Positions 40,035-48,652 of a stretch of 64,000 nucleotides of DNA are shown one piece after another (positions within the stretch are counted from its first letter, which is position 1; each line of letters starts with the position of its first letter). The DNA is taken from the NCBI GenBank assembly GCA_910586065.1, contig CAJUGI010000003.1:133832-197831 (forward strand), given 5' to 3'. The translations under genes were made by a program, and so were the position numbers. The notes under the pieces are model-generated. The model saw only the letters and a list, made by a program, of their open reading frames with translations, did not search any database and was not told where the DNA came from. Source of the stretch: an uncultured Christensenella sp. (GTDB lineage Bacteria; Bacillota; Clostridia; Christensenellales; Borkfalkiaceae).

Positions 40035-40066
40035 ATACCGTAATTTACCGAAAGAGCCCAGCGAAA
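40035..40066 (-). repeat. Dispersed bipartite element, copy 10
   Basis: Boxes at 40054-40066 and 40035-40042. Leader hairpin GGGC-AACC-GCCC with outer pair TTAC/GTAA and GAAAGGAG. Confidence 0.88.
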
Positions 40067-40094
40067 CACCGCCAAATACTGAAACTTTTTTAAA

Positions 40095-40460
40095 CTATTT
40101 TCGTCCAAATCTGCTGCCCTCTTCAACCGATTTTCGGCTGTGGCAACTCCAGCAGAGGCTTTGCAAATTACTTGGGGCAAACTTATCACCGCCCTGCTTG
40201 ATGGGAATTATATGGTCTACCATAGTGGCTTTTTTACGTTTCCCCTCTTTCAAGCATTCCTCACAGAAGGGGTGTTGTTCAAGCTGTTTTCTGCGGACAT
40301 ATAACCATTCGGGGGTTTTGTAAAAATATTTTGTGAAATCATCTCGCCCGTATTGGTTATACTGTTTATCCGTTAATTTCTTATGCTCTTCGCAATACTG
40401 CCCTTCAACCAGCCGAGGACAGCCAGGATAACTACAAGGTCGTTTGGGTTTTCTCGGCAT
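40095..40460 (-). CDS. HNH endonuclease of the packaging type
   Basis: 121 residues from the ATG at 40460 (AGGAGG upstream). CSYPGC and CEEH near the start and CEEC/CWSCH later bind zinc; the HNH core is VDHIIPIKQGGDKFAPSNLQ with SLCWSCHSRK. In HK97-like phages such a nuclease sits beside the terminase genes and is needed for terminase cutting. Here it is separated from terS by two cassettes. Confidence 0.9.
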   Translation of the reverse strand: MPRKPKRPCSYPGCPRLVEGQYCEEHKKLTDKQYNQYGRDDFTKYFYKTPEWLYVRRKQLEQHPFCEECLKEGKRKKATMVDHIIPIKQGGDKFAPSNLQSLCWSCHSRKSVEEGSRFGRK

Positions 40461-40541
40461 ATTCCGTCCTCCTGTTTTCTCTGTTATTATATCGGGCATT
40501 TGGTATGGTTTTGGCTTTTTTTGGTATAGTCGTGGCTCTTT

Positions 40542-40835
40542 TTATAACCCCGACAAGCAGTTGGCGATCATATCAAGCGCATCATCCCTTCTTTTGGTTA
40601 CCGCCACACGGCTCATATACATGCGCTTAGCCAACTCTCGTAAAGAAATTTTACTCATATAGTGCAGCTGTATAATCGTGCTGTATTCCTCAGGAAGAGA
40701 ATCCACGCATTCGGTTATGGTTTTATAGACTATTACGGGAATGCAGTTTTCATCCCCTTGCTTACGGCGGAATTCTGCCACCGTCCGTTTATCCCCATAG
40801 TTCTCGAGGTATTCTTTTATTTCTGACTTAGTCAT
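40542..40835 (-). CDS. Sigma-region-4-like / late transcription regulator
   Basis: 97 residues. LPEEYSTIIQLHYMSKISLR followed by ELAKRMYMSRVAVTKRRDDA is a sigma region 4 helix-turn-helix; there is no region 2. Proteins of this ArpU/RinA-like type lie before the packaging genes of Firmicutes phages and switch on late transcription. Confidence 0.8.
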   Translation of the reverse strand: MTKSEIKEYLENYGDKRTVAEFRRKQGDENCIPVIVYKTITECVDSLPEEYSTIIQLHYMSKISLRELAKRMYMSRVAVTKRRDDALDMIANCLSGL

Positions 40836-41250
40836 TTAACCATTCCTCCACTTCTTTTTGGCGTTGTTTCTCTCTTACTCGCAAATCCCATACCCAATCG
40901 GTTTCCTCTTTCGGGGTGAGGGATGATTTCAACCAATGGCGGATTATTCCGTCTTCTTCCATTTCTTCCGACCAATCGTCCGCCCGGCATATTCCAGCTA
41001 ATTCCCACATCTGCATCCTACTGATAGTCTTGCCCTTGTAAAAGAACAGCATCAGCATTTCATCTGTTGTTTCGTCATAATATTTCGCTCGGATGTAGTA
41101 ACCGATATTTTGCCCGCTGATATTGTCTATGTACTTTTCGCACTCGCCCTTCATATCCGCTCTCGGTATGGGCAGTCCGAATAGGCTTTCATAGTCAAAT
41201 CGGGCTTCATCCGTTATGACGATTTTATTGATTACCTCATCCGCTGTCAT
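40828..41250 (-). CDS. Unknown protein in the replication operon (140 aa)
   Basis: ATG at 41250; the stop of the nuclease gene is one base upstream, and AGGAG overlaps it. Helical, acidic and Trp-rich at the end (ETDWVWDLRVREKQRQ). No family recognised. It overlaps the sigma-like gene by 8 bp. Confidence 0.65.
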   Translation of the reverse strand: MTADEVINKIVITDEARFDYESLFGLPIPRADMKGECEKYIDNISGQNIGYYIRAKYYDETTDEMLMLFFYKGKTISRMQMWELAGICRADDWSEEMEEDGIIRHWLKSSLTPKEETDWVWDLRVREKQRQKEVEEWLND

Positions 41251-41251
41251 A

Positions 41252-41539
41252 TTACTCCTTTTCAAACGCTCGTATTATTTCTCTCACTTCCTCAACAGTT
41301 CGCACGACAGTCGCATATCCGCCTGCGTTTATTATTTGCTTAAACGTTACCGCCTGCAAAACCGTTGGCTTGTTTTTTCCGACTTTACATTCCAGCCCGA
41401 TAAATCTGCCCTTATAACAGACAATTAAATCTGGAATCCCTGCTGTACCGTACATACCGCCGTGTTCCTTCCAAAAGAAAAGGTTCGGAACGGTTTTGAG
41501 GTACTCGCTGATCTTTCGTATCAAATCGCTTTCACGCAT
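41252..41539 (-). CDS. VRR-NUC nuclease
   Basis: 95 residues from the ATG at 41539. The core GIPDLIVCYKGRFIGLECKV with GKNKPTVLQ is the PD-(D/E)xK signature of the VRR-NUC family. Stand-alone phage members act as Holliday-junction-type or repair nucleases in DNA replication and recombination. Confidence 0.9.
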   Translation of the reverse strand: MRESDLIRKISEYLKTVPNLFFWKEHGGMYGTAGIPDLIVCYKGRFIGLECKVGKNKPTVLQAVTFKQIINAGGYATVVRTVEEVREIIRAFEKE

Positions 41540-41545
41540 TTGCAC

Positions 41546-41719
41546 TCCTTAAATACAACCTTACACACCTTACAACCATACACAACTTACACTTTATTTG
41601 GAGAATGTAAGTGTGTATAAAATCTCTCTTCTAGGAACTTCTTTTTATTAGATTCTTTGTATATTTGTGTATGGTGTGTATGATGTATGGTTGTGTATGT
41701 ACTTTACAGAAGTCAAACT
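41546..41719. other. Repeat-rich noncoding region, candidate phage replication origin
   Basis: About 170 bp without a gene, next to the primase-helicase gene. Repeated TTACAC, TACAAC and ATACACAAC units fill 41555-41595 and similar units occur in complement (GTGTATGG, GGTTGTGTATG) at 41660-41700. Iterons beside the replication protein gene are typical of phage origins. Confidence 0.5.
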
Positions 41720-43681
41720 TTAATCGTTGGGGTCTTGCCCAAAAAGGTATGCTTGCCTTCCGCCGCCGTACTTACTTTTCTTATTGAATGTATGGATATT
41801 ATTTTGTCCGCTGCGCTTTGTCGAATGCTCTATGCCGTTATAATACAGCATTTCCTCGATATTCCGTAGCTCCTTGCCAAGTCCCACAGATGACCCAGCA
41901 TAAGGCTTGCCTGTTATATCGAACACTCTTTTGAGCAGGTCGCCCGCCGTTCCTTTCCAACCGAGAGGGAAATCTTCGACGAGCCGCTTTATCGTTATAA
42001 CGAGCGGATTGCTTTCGTATTCACGCTTTTTGCGCTTGTCTTCTTCGTCCTTAGCCGAGCCGACCATATTCCAACGGAATTTGTCCTCGTCAAAATTAAG
42101 GACGATGTCCTGCTGTCGGATATCTCGCCCCGTCATGAACAGAGTGGCATTTTCGTCTTGACGCTTTTTCTTGTAAATAATGTAGATTGTGTCGCAGACG
42201 CCCATAATGCCGTTACTGCCCGATATCATATTGAACACGTCGTTCTCGTCCGCCATCTTCCTCAGATGGTGAATAAGGAAGATGCACACCTTATGCTTGT
42301 CAGCATAGTTTTTCAGCTCACTCAGCTCTCGGTAGTCCGTGGCGTAGGCTATTTCATTTTTCTTGGCAGAACCACGTACCTTCTGCAAGGTATCGATAAT
42401 AATCAACTTGATGTCCGGGTGTTCTTCCAACTCTTCGTCAAGTTGCTGAATAAGATTGCCGTCAAGAATTCCTGCTGTAACGCCCATATAAAAATTTGAC
42501 GGGGCATCATCTCCATCAAGTAATTTATTGAGTCGGTCTTTTAAACGATATAAACTGTCTTCGAGTGCAAGGTACAAACACCCTGCCTTTTTGGTTGGAT
42601 AATCGAGGAAGTTTTGTTCCCTCGTTATTGCCAGACACATTTGCATTGACATCCAGGATTTACCGACCTTTGAACTCGCACATAAAATCGCCAAGCCTTG
42701 GGGCAATACATTCGGAATCAACCATTGCGGCGGTTCGATATGCATATCTTGTAAATCGCTTGCAAGGATACTTCCGACGCCTCTCTTATAGAACTTCCGA
42801 ACTTCCTTTTTCGCCGCCGTTACCGCCGATTGCAGTTTCTTCGGATCTTCCATCAGCAATTCGTTGGGGTCTTTTTTCTTGCCTGCGACGTTATAAACGA
42901 TGAACGGTACTTTGAGCTTGGTCAGCTCGTCCGCAAGTCCTTGCGATGCTTTCTGTCCAGGATCGTCATTGTCCAAGCAAAGCACGAGCGGTGCATTCGG
43001 TTTTCTTGACTTGACTTCCTTGACGAGTTTGTTTGTTCCGCCGATTCCGCAAAGCGACACAGCAGAGCCACCGCATTGACATATCGATAATGCGCACAGC
43101 GGACTTTCTACTATGAAGACGGGTTCTTTGCTATTTCCCCACAATGCCCGACGATTGAAGAGCGGTTCTGCACCAGCTTCTTCGGTGGTAGGCTTATAGA
43201 ATTTCTTGTCTGCAATGCTCCGCGTCTGATAGTATTTAAGTTCCGACGAATAAGGCAGAACGACCGAATGGTGCTTTACGTCATAGCCCAAGCAATAGGT
43301 TTTTATCGTTGCGGCGGACAGTCCGCGCCGAGATAAATAATCGGTTTGCCCGACATCTCGAATGCATTGCGTCAGATATTCCTTTATGCTCTGGCGTTTG
43401 GGGCAATCGTCTATATCGATATGGAACGCCTCCGCAAGAAACTTTGCGCCTTCAAGCGGTTCAACGTCTTTCATTTTCGCAGCGAACGCTATGACGTCGC
43501 CCGTTTCGCCGCATCCGAAGCAAGTGAAAATATTGTTCTTTCGGTCAACAGAAAACGACGGCGTCTTTTCACGGTGAAAAGGGCAATGACACTTATCTCT
43601 GCTATTAAGTTGCAGCCCAAACAGCGAAACCGCCTCGGCTATTTTGACTTGGTCTTTGACCTTTTCGAAAATGTCCGTCAT
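41720..43681 (-). CDS. Primase-helicase (CHC2 zinc finger, TOPRIM, RecA-like ATPase)
   Basis: 653 residues from the ATG at 43681 (GGAGGAAGG upstream). The zinc finger CHCPFHREKTPSFSVD then CFGCGETGD is near 25-60. TOPRIM-like VFIVESPLCAL and CLDNDDPG lie near 190-245. The RepA/DnaB-like ATPase has CASSKVGKSWMS (Walker A, near 345) and IKLIIIDTLQK (Walker B). The product primes and unwinds the phage DNA. It is the main replication protein. Confidence 0.93.
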   Translation of the reverse strand: MTDIFEKVKDQVKIAEAVSLFGLQLNSRDKCHCPFHREKTPSFSVDRKNNIFTCFGCGETGDVIAFAAKMKDVEPLEGAKFLAEAFHIDIDDCPKRQSIKEYLTQCIRDVGQTDYLSRRGLSAATIKTYCLGYDVKHHSVVLPYSSELKYYQTRSIADKKFYKPTTEEAGAEPLFNRRALWGNSKEPVFIVESPLCALSICQCGGSAVSLCGIGGTNKLVKEVKSRKPNAPLVLCLDNDDPGQKASQGLADELTKLKVPFIVYNVAGKKKDPNELLMEDPKKLQSAVTAAKKEVRKFYKRGVGSILASDLQDMHIEPPQWLIPNVLPQGLAILCASSKVGKSWMSMQMCLAITREQNFLDYPTKKAGCLYLALEDSLYRLKDRLNKLLDGDDAPSNFYMGVTAGILDGNLIQQLDEELEEHPDIKLIIIDTLQKVRGSAKKNEIAYATDYRELSELKNYADKHKVCIFLIHHLRKMADENDVFNMISGSNGIMGVCDTIYIIYKKKRQDENATLFMTGRDIRQQDIVLNFDEDKFRWNMVGSAKDEEDKRKKREYESNPLVITIKRLVEDFPLGWKGTAGDLLKRVFDITGKPYAGSSVGLGKELRNIEEMLYYNGIEHSTKRSGQNNIHTFNKKSKYGGGRQAYLFGQDPND

Positions 43682-44004
43682 CCTTCCTCCATGCTCTCCG
43701 AGAAATACCGTATAGATATTCCTTTCATCTTTGCTTTTTCTATTTCTGCCTTCATCCCTTCGCTGATGCGAGTGCCGAACACCCAAAGCTCGCTACATAT
43801 ATCCAAGAGCTGCAAGCCCATATCCATGCCCGCCCTTCTTTCGGTCTTATTTTCGTCATCCAAGAATTGCGGAAATATAACGTGTGGCGCAATCGGCAGA
43901 CAGTCTTGTTCGTATGCGAATCGGGAGTAGAGATTTGCTTTGACAATATTCTTCTCATAGCTCCGCCTTAACGGTGAGCAGATATAAACGATTTTTCTTC
44001 CCAT
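43678..44004 (-). CDS. Nucleoside-deoxyribosyltransferase-fold protein (DUF4406/DUF7768-like)
   Basis: 108 residues. KIVYICSPLRRSYEKNIVKA, PIAPHVIFPQFLDD and ELWVFGTRISEGMKAEIEKA match the small deoxyribosyltransferase-like proteins of phage replication operons. Such proteins may act on nucleotides or their derivatives. It overlaps the primase gene by 4 bp. Confidence 0.75.
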   Translation of the reverse strand: MGRKIVYICSPLRRSYEKNIVKANLYSRFAYEQDCLPIAPHVIFPQFLDDENKTERRAGMDMGLQLLDICSELWVFGTRISEGMKAEIEKAKMKGISIRYFSESMEEG

Positions 44005-44068
44005 TGTTCCACCTGATTCAGCAACATAGGGCGGCAGTCCTAACCACCGCCCCTTTGCCGATTATTTT

Positions 44069-44767
44069 TTATTCTTCGTCAAGCTCGGTAACTTTGGTTG
44101 CCATAGTCTTGACCTGTTCGCTCATAGGCAAGATGCTCTTGAGTTCCTCATCCGTGAGCTGTCTGTCCACAGCGAACACCGCCTGCGAATAGTTGATTCC
44201 GCCGCTGTTCTGTGCTTTCTTCAGCGTGAACTTGGTTACGACAGCGTTGGTCTTTTTGCCCTTCGAAAGCAAGCGCATCACGTACTTACTGAACTCGCCG
44301 AGACTGCCCGTGGGCAACGACAAGAGAGTGGGCAACGCTTCGCCTTCTCTGAGCAGATAGATTCTGCGTTTCTGCTTGCAAGCCTTTGCGCCGTTCTTGC
44401 CGCTTCCGAATTTATTAAACTCGCATTCGGCGCACGTCTTAACTTCGCCCGTTTCTGCCTCGATACCGATTTTACCGTCCATCGAGCCGCAGTCGGGAGG
44501 ATTGTTGCCGCCCGTGTACTCTTCCTTGTAGTAGCAGTTAATCGGGTGATGATACAGAATAACCGCCTTGAACTCTTTGACGCTGTCGGGACTGTCGGGG
44601 TCGTCGCCGGGGACTTCGTATGCAAGTCCTCCGCCCGCCGGGATTTTGATTCTCTCAAACGACGGGGTGAGTCCGTCAAGTTCCTCAGCAAGCAGGTCGC
44701 TGAAATTAATTCCCGAACCGTACTCCGCTACTGCGCTTTCTTCTCTTTTTGCTACTTCGTTTGCCAT
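44069..44767 (-). CDS. Probable DNA-replication accessory protein with a zinc site
   Basis: 232 residues from the ATG at 44767, six bases behind GGAGG. The protein is beta-rich with CAECEFNKFG and ACKQKRR near 120-145, which could hold zinc. It lies between the helicase and primase genes, where phages of this type carry a single-stranded-DNA-binding protein. The acidic C-terminus (VTELDEE) would fit that role. Not proven. Confidence 0.55.
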   Translation of the reverse strand: MANEVAKREESAVAEYGSGINFSDLLAEELDGLTPSFERIKIPAGGGLAYEVPGDDPDSPDSVKEFKAVILYHHPINCYYKEEYTGGNNPPDCGSMDGKIGIEAETGEVKTCAECEFNKFGSGKNGAKACKQKRRIYLLREGEALPTLLSLPTGSLGEFSKYVMRLLSKGKKTNAVVTKFTLKKAQNSGGINYSQAVFAVDRQLTDEELKSILPMSEQVKTMATKVTELDEE

Positions 44768-44786
44768 TTTCATCCTCCAAAATTAA

Positions 44787-45809
44787 TTATTTTTTTTTGC
44801 TTTTTGCGACGCGGATGCTATTCTTTTCCGCTATCTTGATGAGTCCTTCCAACCAGGTCGGCAAGACGCCATCGTTTTCCAAAATGAGTTCCTTTATCGT
44901 TGCCGACAAAGTCTGACTGTTAATCGTGAACAAGTCCTCGAAACCGTTTTCCTTCATTGCTTCCCAAAGTTCGCCTTTCTTGTCGGGTTCGGTCGACGGG
45001 TACTCTGTTGTCACAAGTGAGAACGTTGTTCCATTGCGATTGAACGATGTCAATTCCTCGGTTGTCATGATTCCTATCATCTCAGTCATTACGCCGTCGA
45101 TTTCCTCATTGACCCCCTTGGTCTGCACTTCCAACTCGCTCTTTTGCAATCGCAAATCTTTGAGCTTGTCGGAAAGTTCCAACAATCTGTTATCCAAGTT
45201 ATACCTCCCGTTTTTTAATGCAGTTTTGATGTCAATTCCTTTTTTCAAGCGACTCTCTACCGTACTTCTCGGCTGACCGTAAATTCGGCAAAGCTCTGTC
45301 AACGTGAACTCTTTGCCTTGAATGACAAACTTCCGATTTCTGCGAGTATTTCTCTGCTGGCGGTTGGCTTGAATCCACTCGCAATTCTCGGGGCAGTAGT
45401 TTCCGTTGCAATCTTTCCTTTCTATTGTCAAGCCGTCCTTGTATCCATTGGACATCGCCCAATAAAAGAACTGCTCAAAGCTGTCTTTCCATTCCTCGCA
45501 AACGCTGACACCGCGTCCGCCGTAGTACTGATAATCTTTGCTTTTGGGATTGCTGCACCGCTGTTTCATATTCGCCCAAATACGATGCAAACGCATTCCC
45601 CCGGCGGGCATCGCCTTTTGCATTTTACGGTAACAACCACAGCTCATTGTGTGTCCGTTCACGAGGTCGGTGCCGCGTACTATCGCCGTTCCACCGCACT
45701 CGCACTTGCAAGCCCACATCGATGCTGTGTTTTTTCCGTGGGGAGGCAACCTTTCCACGGCGGTCAGCCTTCCGAACAGCTTGCCCGTTAAATCATTGAA
45801 TTTAGCCAT
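44787..45809 (-). CDS. HNH/AP2-type homing-nuclease domain joined to a phage replication protein
   Basis: 340 residues. Residues 1-165 look like a homing-endonuclease-type protein: GKLFGRLTAVER, zinc Cys in CKCECGG and MSCGCY, RLHRIWANMKQRCSNPKSKD, then YYGGRGVSVCEEW and an HNH-like LTIERKDCNGNYCPENCEW. A helix-turn-helix-like segment follows near 175-195. From about 205 the sequence is a coiled-coil protein (LLELSDKLKDLRLQKSELEV ... LEGLIKIAEKNSIRVAKS) of the kind found in replication operons. It looks as if a homing nuclease fused to the start of a resident gene. Confidence 0.75.
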   Translation of the reverse strand: MAKFNDLTGKLFGRLTAVERLPPHGKNTASMWACKCECGGTAIVRGTDLVNGHTMSCGCYRKMQKAMPAGGMRLHRIWANMKQRCSNPKSKDYQYYGGRGVSVCEEWKDSFEQFFYWAMSNGYKDGLTIERKDCNGNYCPENCEWIQANRQQRNTRRNRKFVIQGKEFTLTELCRIYGQPRSTVESRLKKGIDIKTALKNGRYNLDNRLLELSDKLKDLRLQKSELEVQTKGVNEEIDGVMTEMIGIMTTEELTSFNRNGTTFSLVTTEYPSTEPDKKGELWEAMKENGFEDLFTINSQTLSATIKELILENDGVLPTWLEGLIKIAEKNSIRVAKSKKK

Positions 45810-47427
45810 TGAGTAAACTCCTCCAATCGTCTACCATAATCTTTGCGATATCGCCCTTATGTTTCAGAGCGTTTAGTATTTTTTCATCGACCGTTCCCTT
45901 GCCGACAAGGTGAATATACAGACATTTCTGCTTTTGTCCGATACGGTGTATTCTCGCTCTCGATTGCTCATAGTTGGCGTATGAAAAGTCAAGAGAATAG
46001 AACACCGCAACATTGGCTGCTGTCAGCGTCAATCCCATACCCGTGGTCTGCAGCTGACCGATGAAAACTTTGACATCGGGGTCTTCTTGGAATTTCTTGA
46101 CCTGTTCCGCACGGTCTGTGGTTGCACCGTAAATAAGGGCATAGTCGATTTTCTTCTTTTTCAGCATAGCGGCAATTGCCTCTATCTCGGGAACAAACCG
46201 AGCAAACACCACGACCTTCTTTTCTTCGTCCAAGCAAGTATCGATAATGTCTTCCAGCGCATCGAGCTTTGCACCGCTCACTTGCTGTGCTTCACCTTTG
46301 ATATCATCACGAATAAATCCGCCAGTGCATTGCGCCAGCCTTAAAAGCTGGGTTAATACGTTTCTTGCTGTTACTTTGCCATTGGCAAGCTCGGCATAGC
46401 AATCTTGTTCCAACATCCTGTATAATGATTGCGCCTTCGGTTCAAGAGTTATTGCACGGGTTTCATCGATGAACGGCGGCAAGTCAACCGCATCTTCGAT
46501 CTTGATTCGGAATGCTATGCTATGTACCTTTTCCACGAGTTCGTCCAGGTGTCTGTATCCTACTATCATTCGGTTTTGATAACCGCCGAGTATTGCATAG
46601 CGATTCCTGAACAGATAGAAGCTCGTACCGAATATGCTGTCATCCAAGAATTTATATTGCGAGAAGATATCGAGCGGACTTCCCGTGATGGGCGTTCCTG
46701 TAAGGATTATGTTGTAGTTACTCAGCCTGCCCAAGCGATGCAGAGCTTTTGATTGTGATGCGCTCGGCGTCTTAATTTTGGAAGACTCGTCGCATACAAT
46801 TAGGTCTGGTTTCCATTTAGTGATTTCCGTTTCCAACCGCCAGCAACTCTCATAGTTGACAACAATAATTTGAAGCGCAGCACCCTGCATATAGTTGAAT
46901 GCCGACCGTTTCTTTTCCATCGTTCCGTCAAGCACCGTCAGCGCATAGCGATAATCTGCGAACTTTCGGAACTCGTCTTCCCACACACCTACTATCGATT
47001 TCGGACAGACCACGAGCATTTTCTTTACACCCTTGTCTGCCTCGAGCGTTCCCGTGATGGCTATCGTCATCATCGACTTGCCCGTACCCATGTCAGCCAG
47101 CAACGCCACGGCTTTCCCTTTCTCGAATGCGTCAAGCGCAAAATCGTAGGCATCCTGCTGATGCGCAAATAGTTTTGCTTTGACTCTCGGCTTACGATGC
47201 TCACAACGGCTCAAAAATGCGACACGAGCGGATTTAGCGAGTTCTTTGAGTGATTCGTCGAGACTTGCCCCGAGCAGCGACAGCGTGCTTGCATTGTGTG
47301 CGGTCAGCGGTATAATCCAGCACTTCTCGTCCGCATCATAGAACCGTCCTTCGATTTCCTTGATAGATTCTCGGTATTGGTAGCAGTCATAGACACGAAT
47401 GCTTTCGTTACACTGGACAGCGTACAT
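45802..47427 (-). CDS. SNF2-family DEAD/DEAH helicase
   Basis: 541 residues. A HARP-like N-terminal domain (KEIEGRFYDADEKCWIIPLT) precedes the SF2 core: LLADMGTGKSMM (Walker A), CDESSKIK (DExx), LTGTPI, and the helicase-C motifs RFVPEIEAI, FIGQLQTTGMGLTLT and QSRARIHRIGQ. This resembles SMARCAL1-type annealing helicases. Found in many phages near primase genes. Confidence 0.92.
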   Translation of the reverse strand: MYAVQCNESIRVYDCYQYRESIKEIEGRFYDADEKCWIIPLTAHNASTLSLLGASLDESLKELAKSARVAFLSRCEHRKPRVKAKLFAHQQDAYDFALDAFEKGKAVALLADMGTGKSMMTIAITGTLEADKGVKKMLVVCPKSIVGVWEDEFRKFADYRYALTVLDGTMEKKRSAFNYMQGAALQIIVVNYESCWRLETEITKWKPDLIVCDESSKIKTPSASQSKALHRLGRLSNYNIILTGTPITGSPLDIFSQYKFLDDSIFGTSFYLFRNRYAILGGYQNRMIVGYRHLDELVEKVHSIAFRIKIEDAVDLPPFIDETRAITLEPKAQSLYRMLEQDCYAELANGKVTARNVLTQLLRLAQCTGGFIRDDIKGEAQQVSGAKLDALEDIIDTCLDEEKKVVVFARFVPEIEAIAAMLKKKKIDYALIYGATTDRAEQVKKFQEDPDVKVFIGQLQTTGMGLTLTAANVAVFYSLDFSYANYEQSRARIHRIGQKQKCLYIHLVGKGTVDEKILNALKHKGDIAKIMVDDWRSLLNG

Positions 47428-47635
47428 TCATACCCTCCCTGTCAATCACGTTCACCATTGCATCAGCGCCGAATATTTCCAGCATTCTTTTGCTTTGCTG
47501 ATAGTCGAACGGTTGGCTACCGTTCAGCATTCTGATTAGCTTCGATTCGCAAACCCCCAGCTCCCGAGAAATAGTCAAGAGACTTGTTCTCGATCGCTTA
47601 AGTAAGGTTATAAATTTTCTTGCACGTACTTTCAT
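47408..47635 (-). CDS. Small HTH regulator (75 aa)
   Basis: FITLLKRSRTSLLTISRELG with CESKLIRMLNGSQ is a helix-turn-helix. It overlaps the stop of the previous gene (ATGA) and the helicase start by 20 bp. Probably controls the replication operon. Confidence 0.65.
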   Translation of the reverse strand: MKVRARKFITLLKRSRTSLLTISRELGVCESKLIRMLNGSQPFDYQQSKRMLEIFGADAMVNVIDREGMNVRCPV

Positions 47636-47967
47636 TTTCTACCTCTTTTCGGCTCTCTGAATTTTTTTAGAATGGCTTGCATGGTTTCAAGTTCATCGCC
47701 ATCGAGCCTGGAGGCAATCTTTTCGAGCAGTGCAGTTTCTTTGTCCGTCATATACTTTTTGCCGAGTCTGTAATCTTCGTCAATGAATATGCCGCCGCCC
47801 GTTCCTTGAACCGTGTAAATCGGGTAAGAACACGAAAGCACCAGCAAGTCGCGTTCTATCGTGCGGTTGGACACACCGAACTCTGTCGCCAGCCGCTCTC
47901 GCGTTGTCTGACGGCATTCGCACAGATATTCCAATATTGCAACTCTGCGTTCTGCTGCGCTTTGCAT
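47632..47967 (-). CDS. DeoR/WYL-type HTH regulator (111 aa)
   Basis: AAERRVAILEYLCECRQTTR followed by ERLATEFGVSNRTIERDLLV is a DeoR-type winged helix; the sensor domain is missing. First gene of the replication operon. A palindromic operator (48011-48033) lies just upstream. Confidence 0.78.
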   Translation of the reverse strand: MQSAAERRVAILEYLCECRQTTRERLATEFGVSNRTIERDLLVLSCSYPIYTVQGTGGGIFIDEDYRLGKKYMTDKETALLEKIASRLDGDELETMQAILKKFREPKRGRK

Positions 47968-48010
47968 GTTCTCACCTCCTTTGCCTTTGATGGCTGTATT
48001 CTAATTGACC

Positions 48011-48033
48011 AACTCGACACCTATTGACGAGTT
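48011..48033. promoter_or_regulatory. Palindromic operator before the replication operon
   Basis: AACTCG (48011-48016) and CGAGTT (48028-48033) are symmetric around 11 bp, next to a -10-like TAGAAT read on the minus strand. The -35 is weak. Confidence 0.5.
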
Positions 48034-48138
48034 AAAAAAAATAATTTTAAATTTTTTCCCTACATTTAATATTGAAAAGAAATTGTATGCAGGGTGGACA
48101 AGAGTCGTCATTGTAACGGTTTTTTGGAAACAAAAAAA

Positions 48139-48195
48139 GGCCAACCGATTTGGTTCTTTTCTCTTCAAGAAAATTACCGAAAATCGGTTGGCCTC
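48139..48195 (-). terminator. Large hairpin terminator of the zinc-ribbon gene operon
   Basis: Perfect 14-base arms (48139-48152 and 48182-48195) around a 29-base loop; seven T follow on the minus strand. The 333-bp gap 47968-48300 holds this hairpin, the operator and little else. Confidence 0.78.
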
Positions 48196-48300
48196 TCACT
48201 CTGCTGGTGGTATAACCTGACCGCTTGACTTTGCGTTTGAATTTGGCTTTATATAGTCTCTATTTCAGACCGACCAAGCAATACGCAAAACAAGTCTTAA

Positions 48301-48495
48301 TTAAATTATTTGTTGTCCTTTAGGGGCATATATATCTGTTTGAATATGCCGTCTGCTCATAACCCTGGAAACCAGCACTGCCCCACATCTCGGGCATTGC
48401 ACTTTTGTGACACCGTTTATCCTAAATCCCATCATCCGAGTATAACAGTTTCCACATATCATCTCTACGGGCTTTGCCTTGTCTTCCTGTTGCAT
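48301..48495 (-). CDS. Zinc-ribbon protein (64 aa)
   Basis: CGNC near residue 14 and CPRCG near 34 form a two-knuckle zinc ribbon. GGAGGG precedes the ATG. Such small ribbons (often named Com-like) occur singly in phages; here there are three in one kilobase. Confidence 0.7.
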   Translation of the reverse strand: MQQEDKAKPVEMICGNCYTRMMGFRINGVTKVQCPRCGAVLVSRVMSRRHIQTDIYAPKGQQII

Positions 48496-48652
48496 TCCAT
48501 CTTACCCTCCTTTCCCCTCTATGGATTTTTTTGCTTTAGTTTTGACGACTGTATGAACGGTTAAGGGGATATATCCTATTCCAAAGTCGCCAAGCTCAAA
48601 TCTCTTTCGTATGTTTCTCAGATGCACGGGGCGGCACATCCGTTGAAATCAA

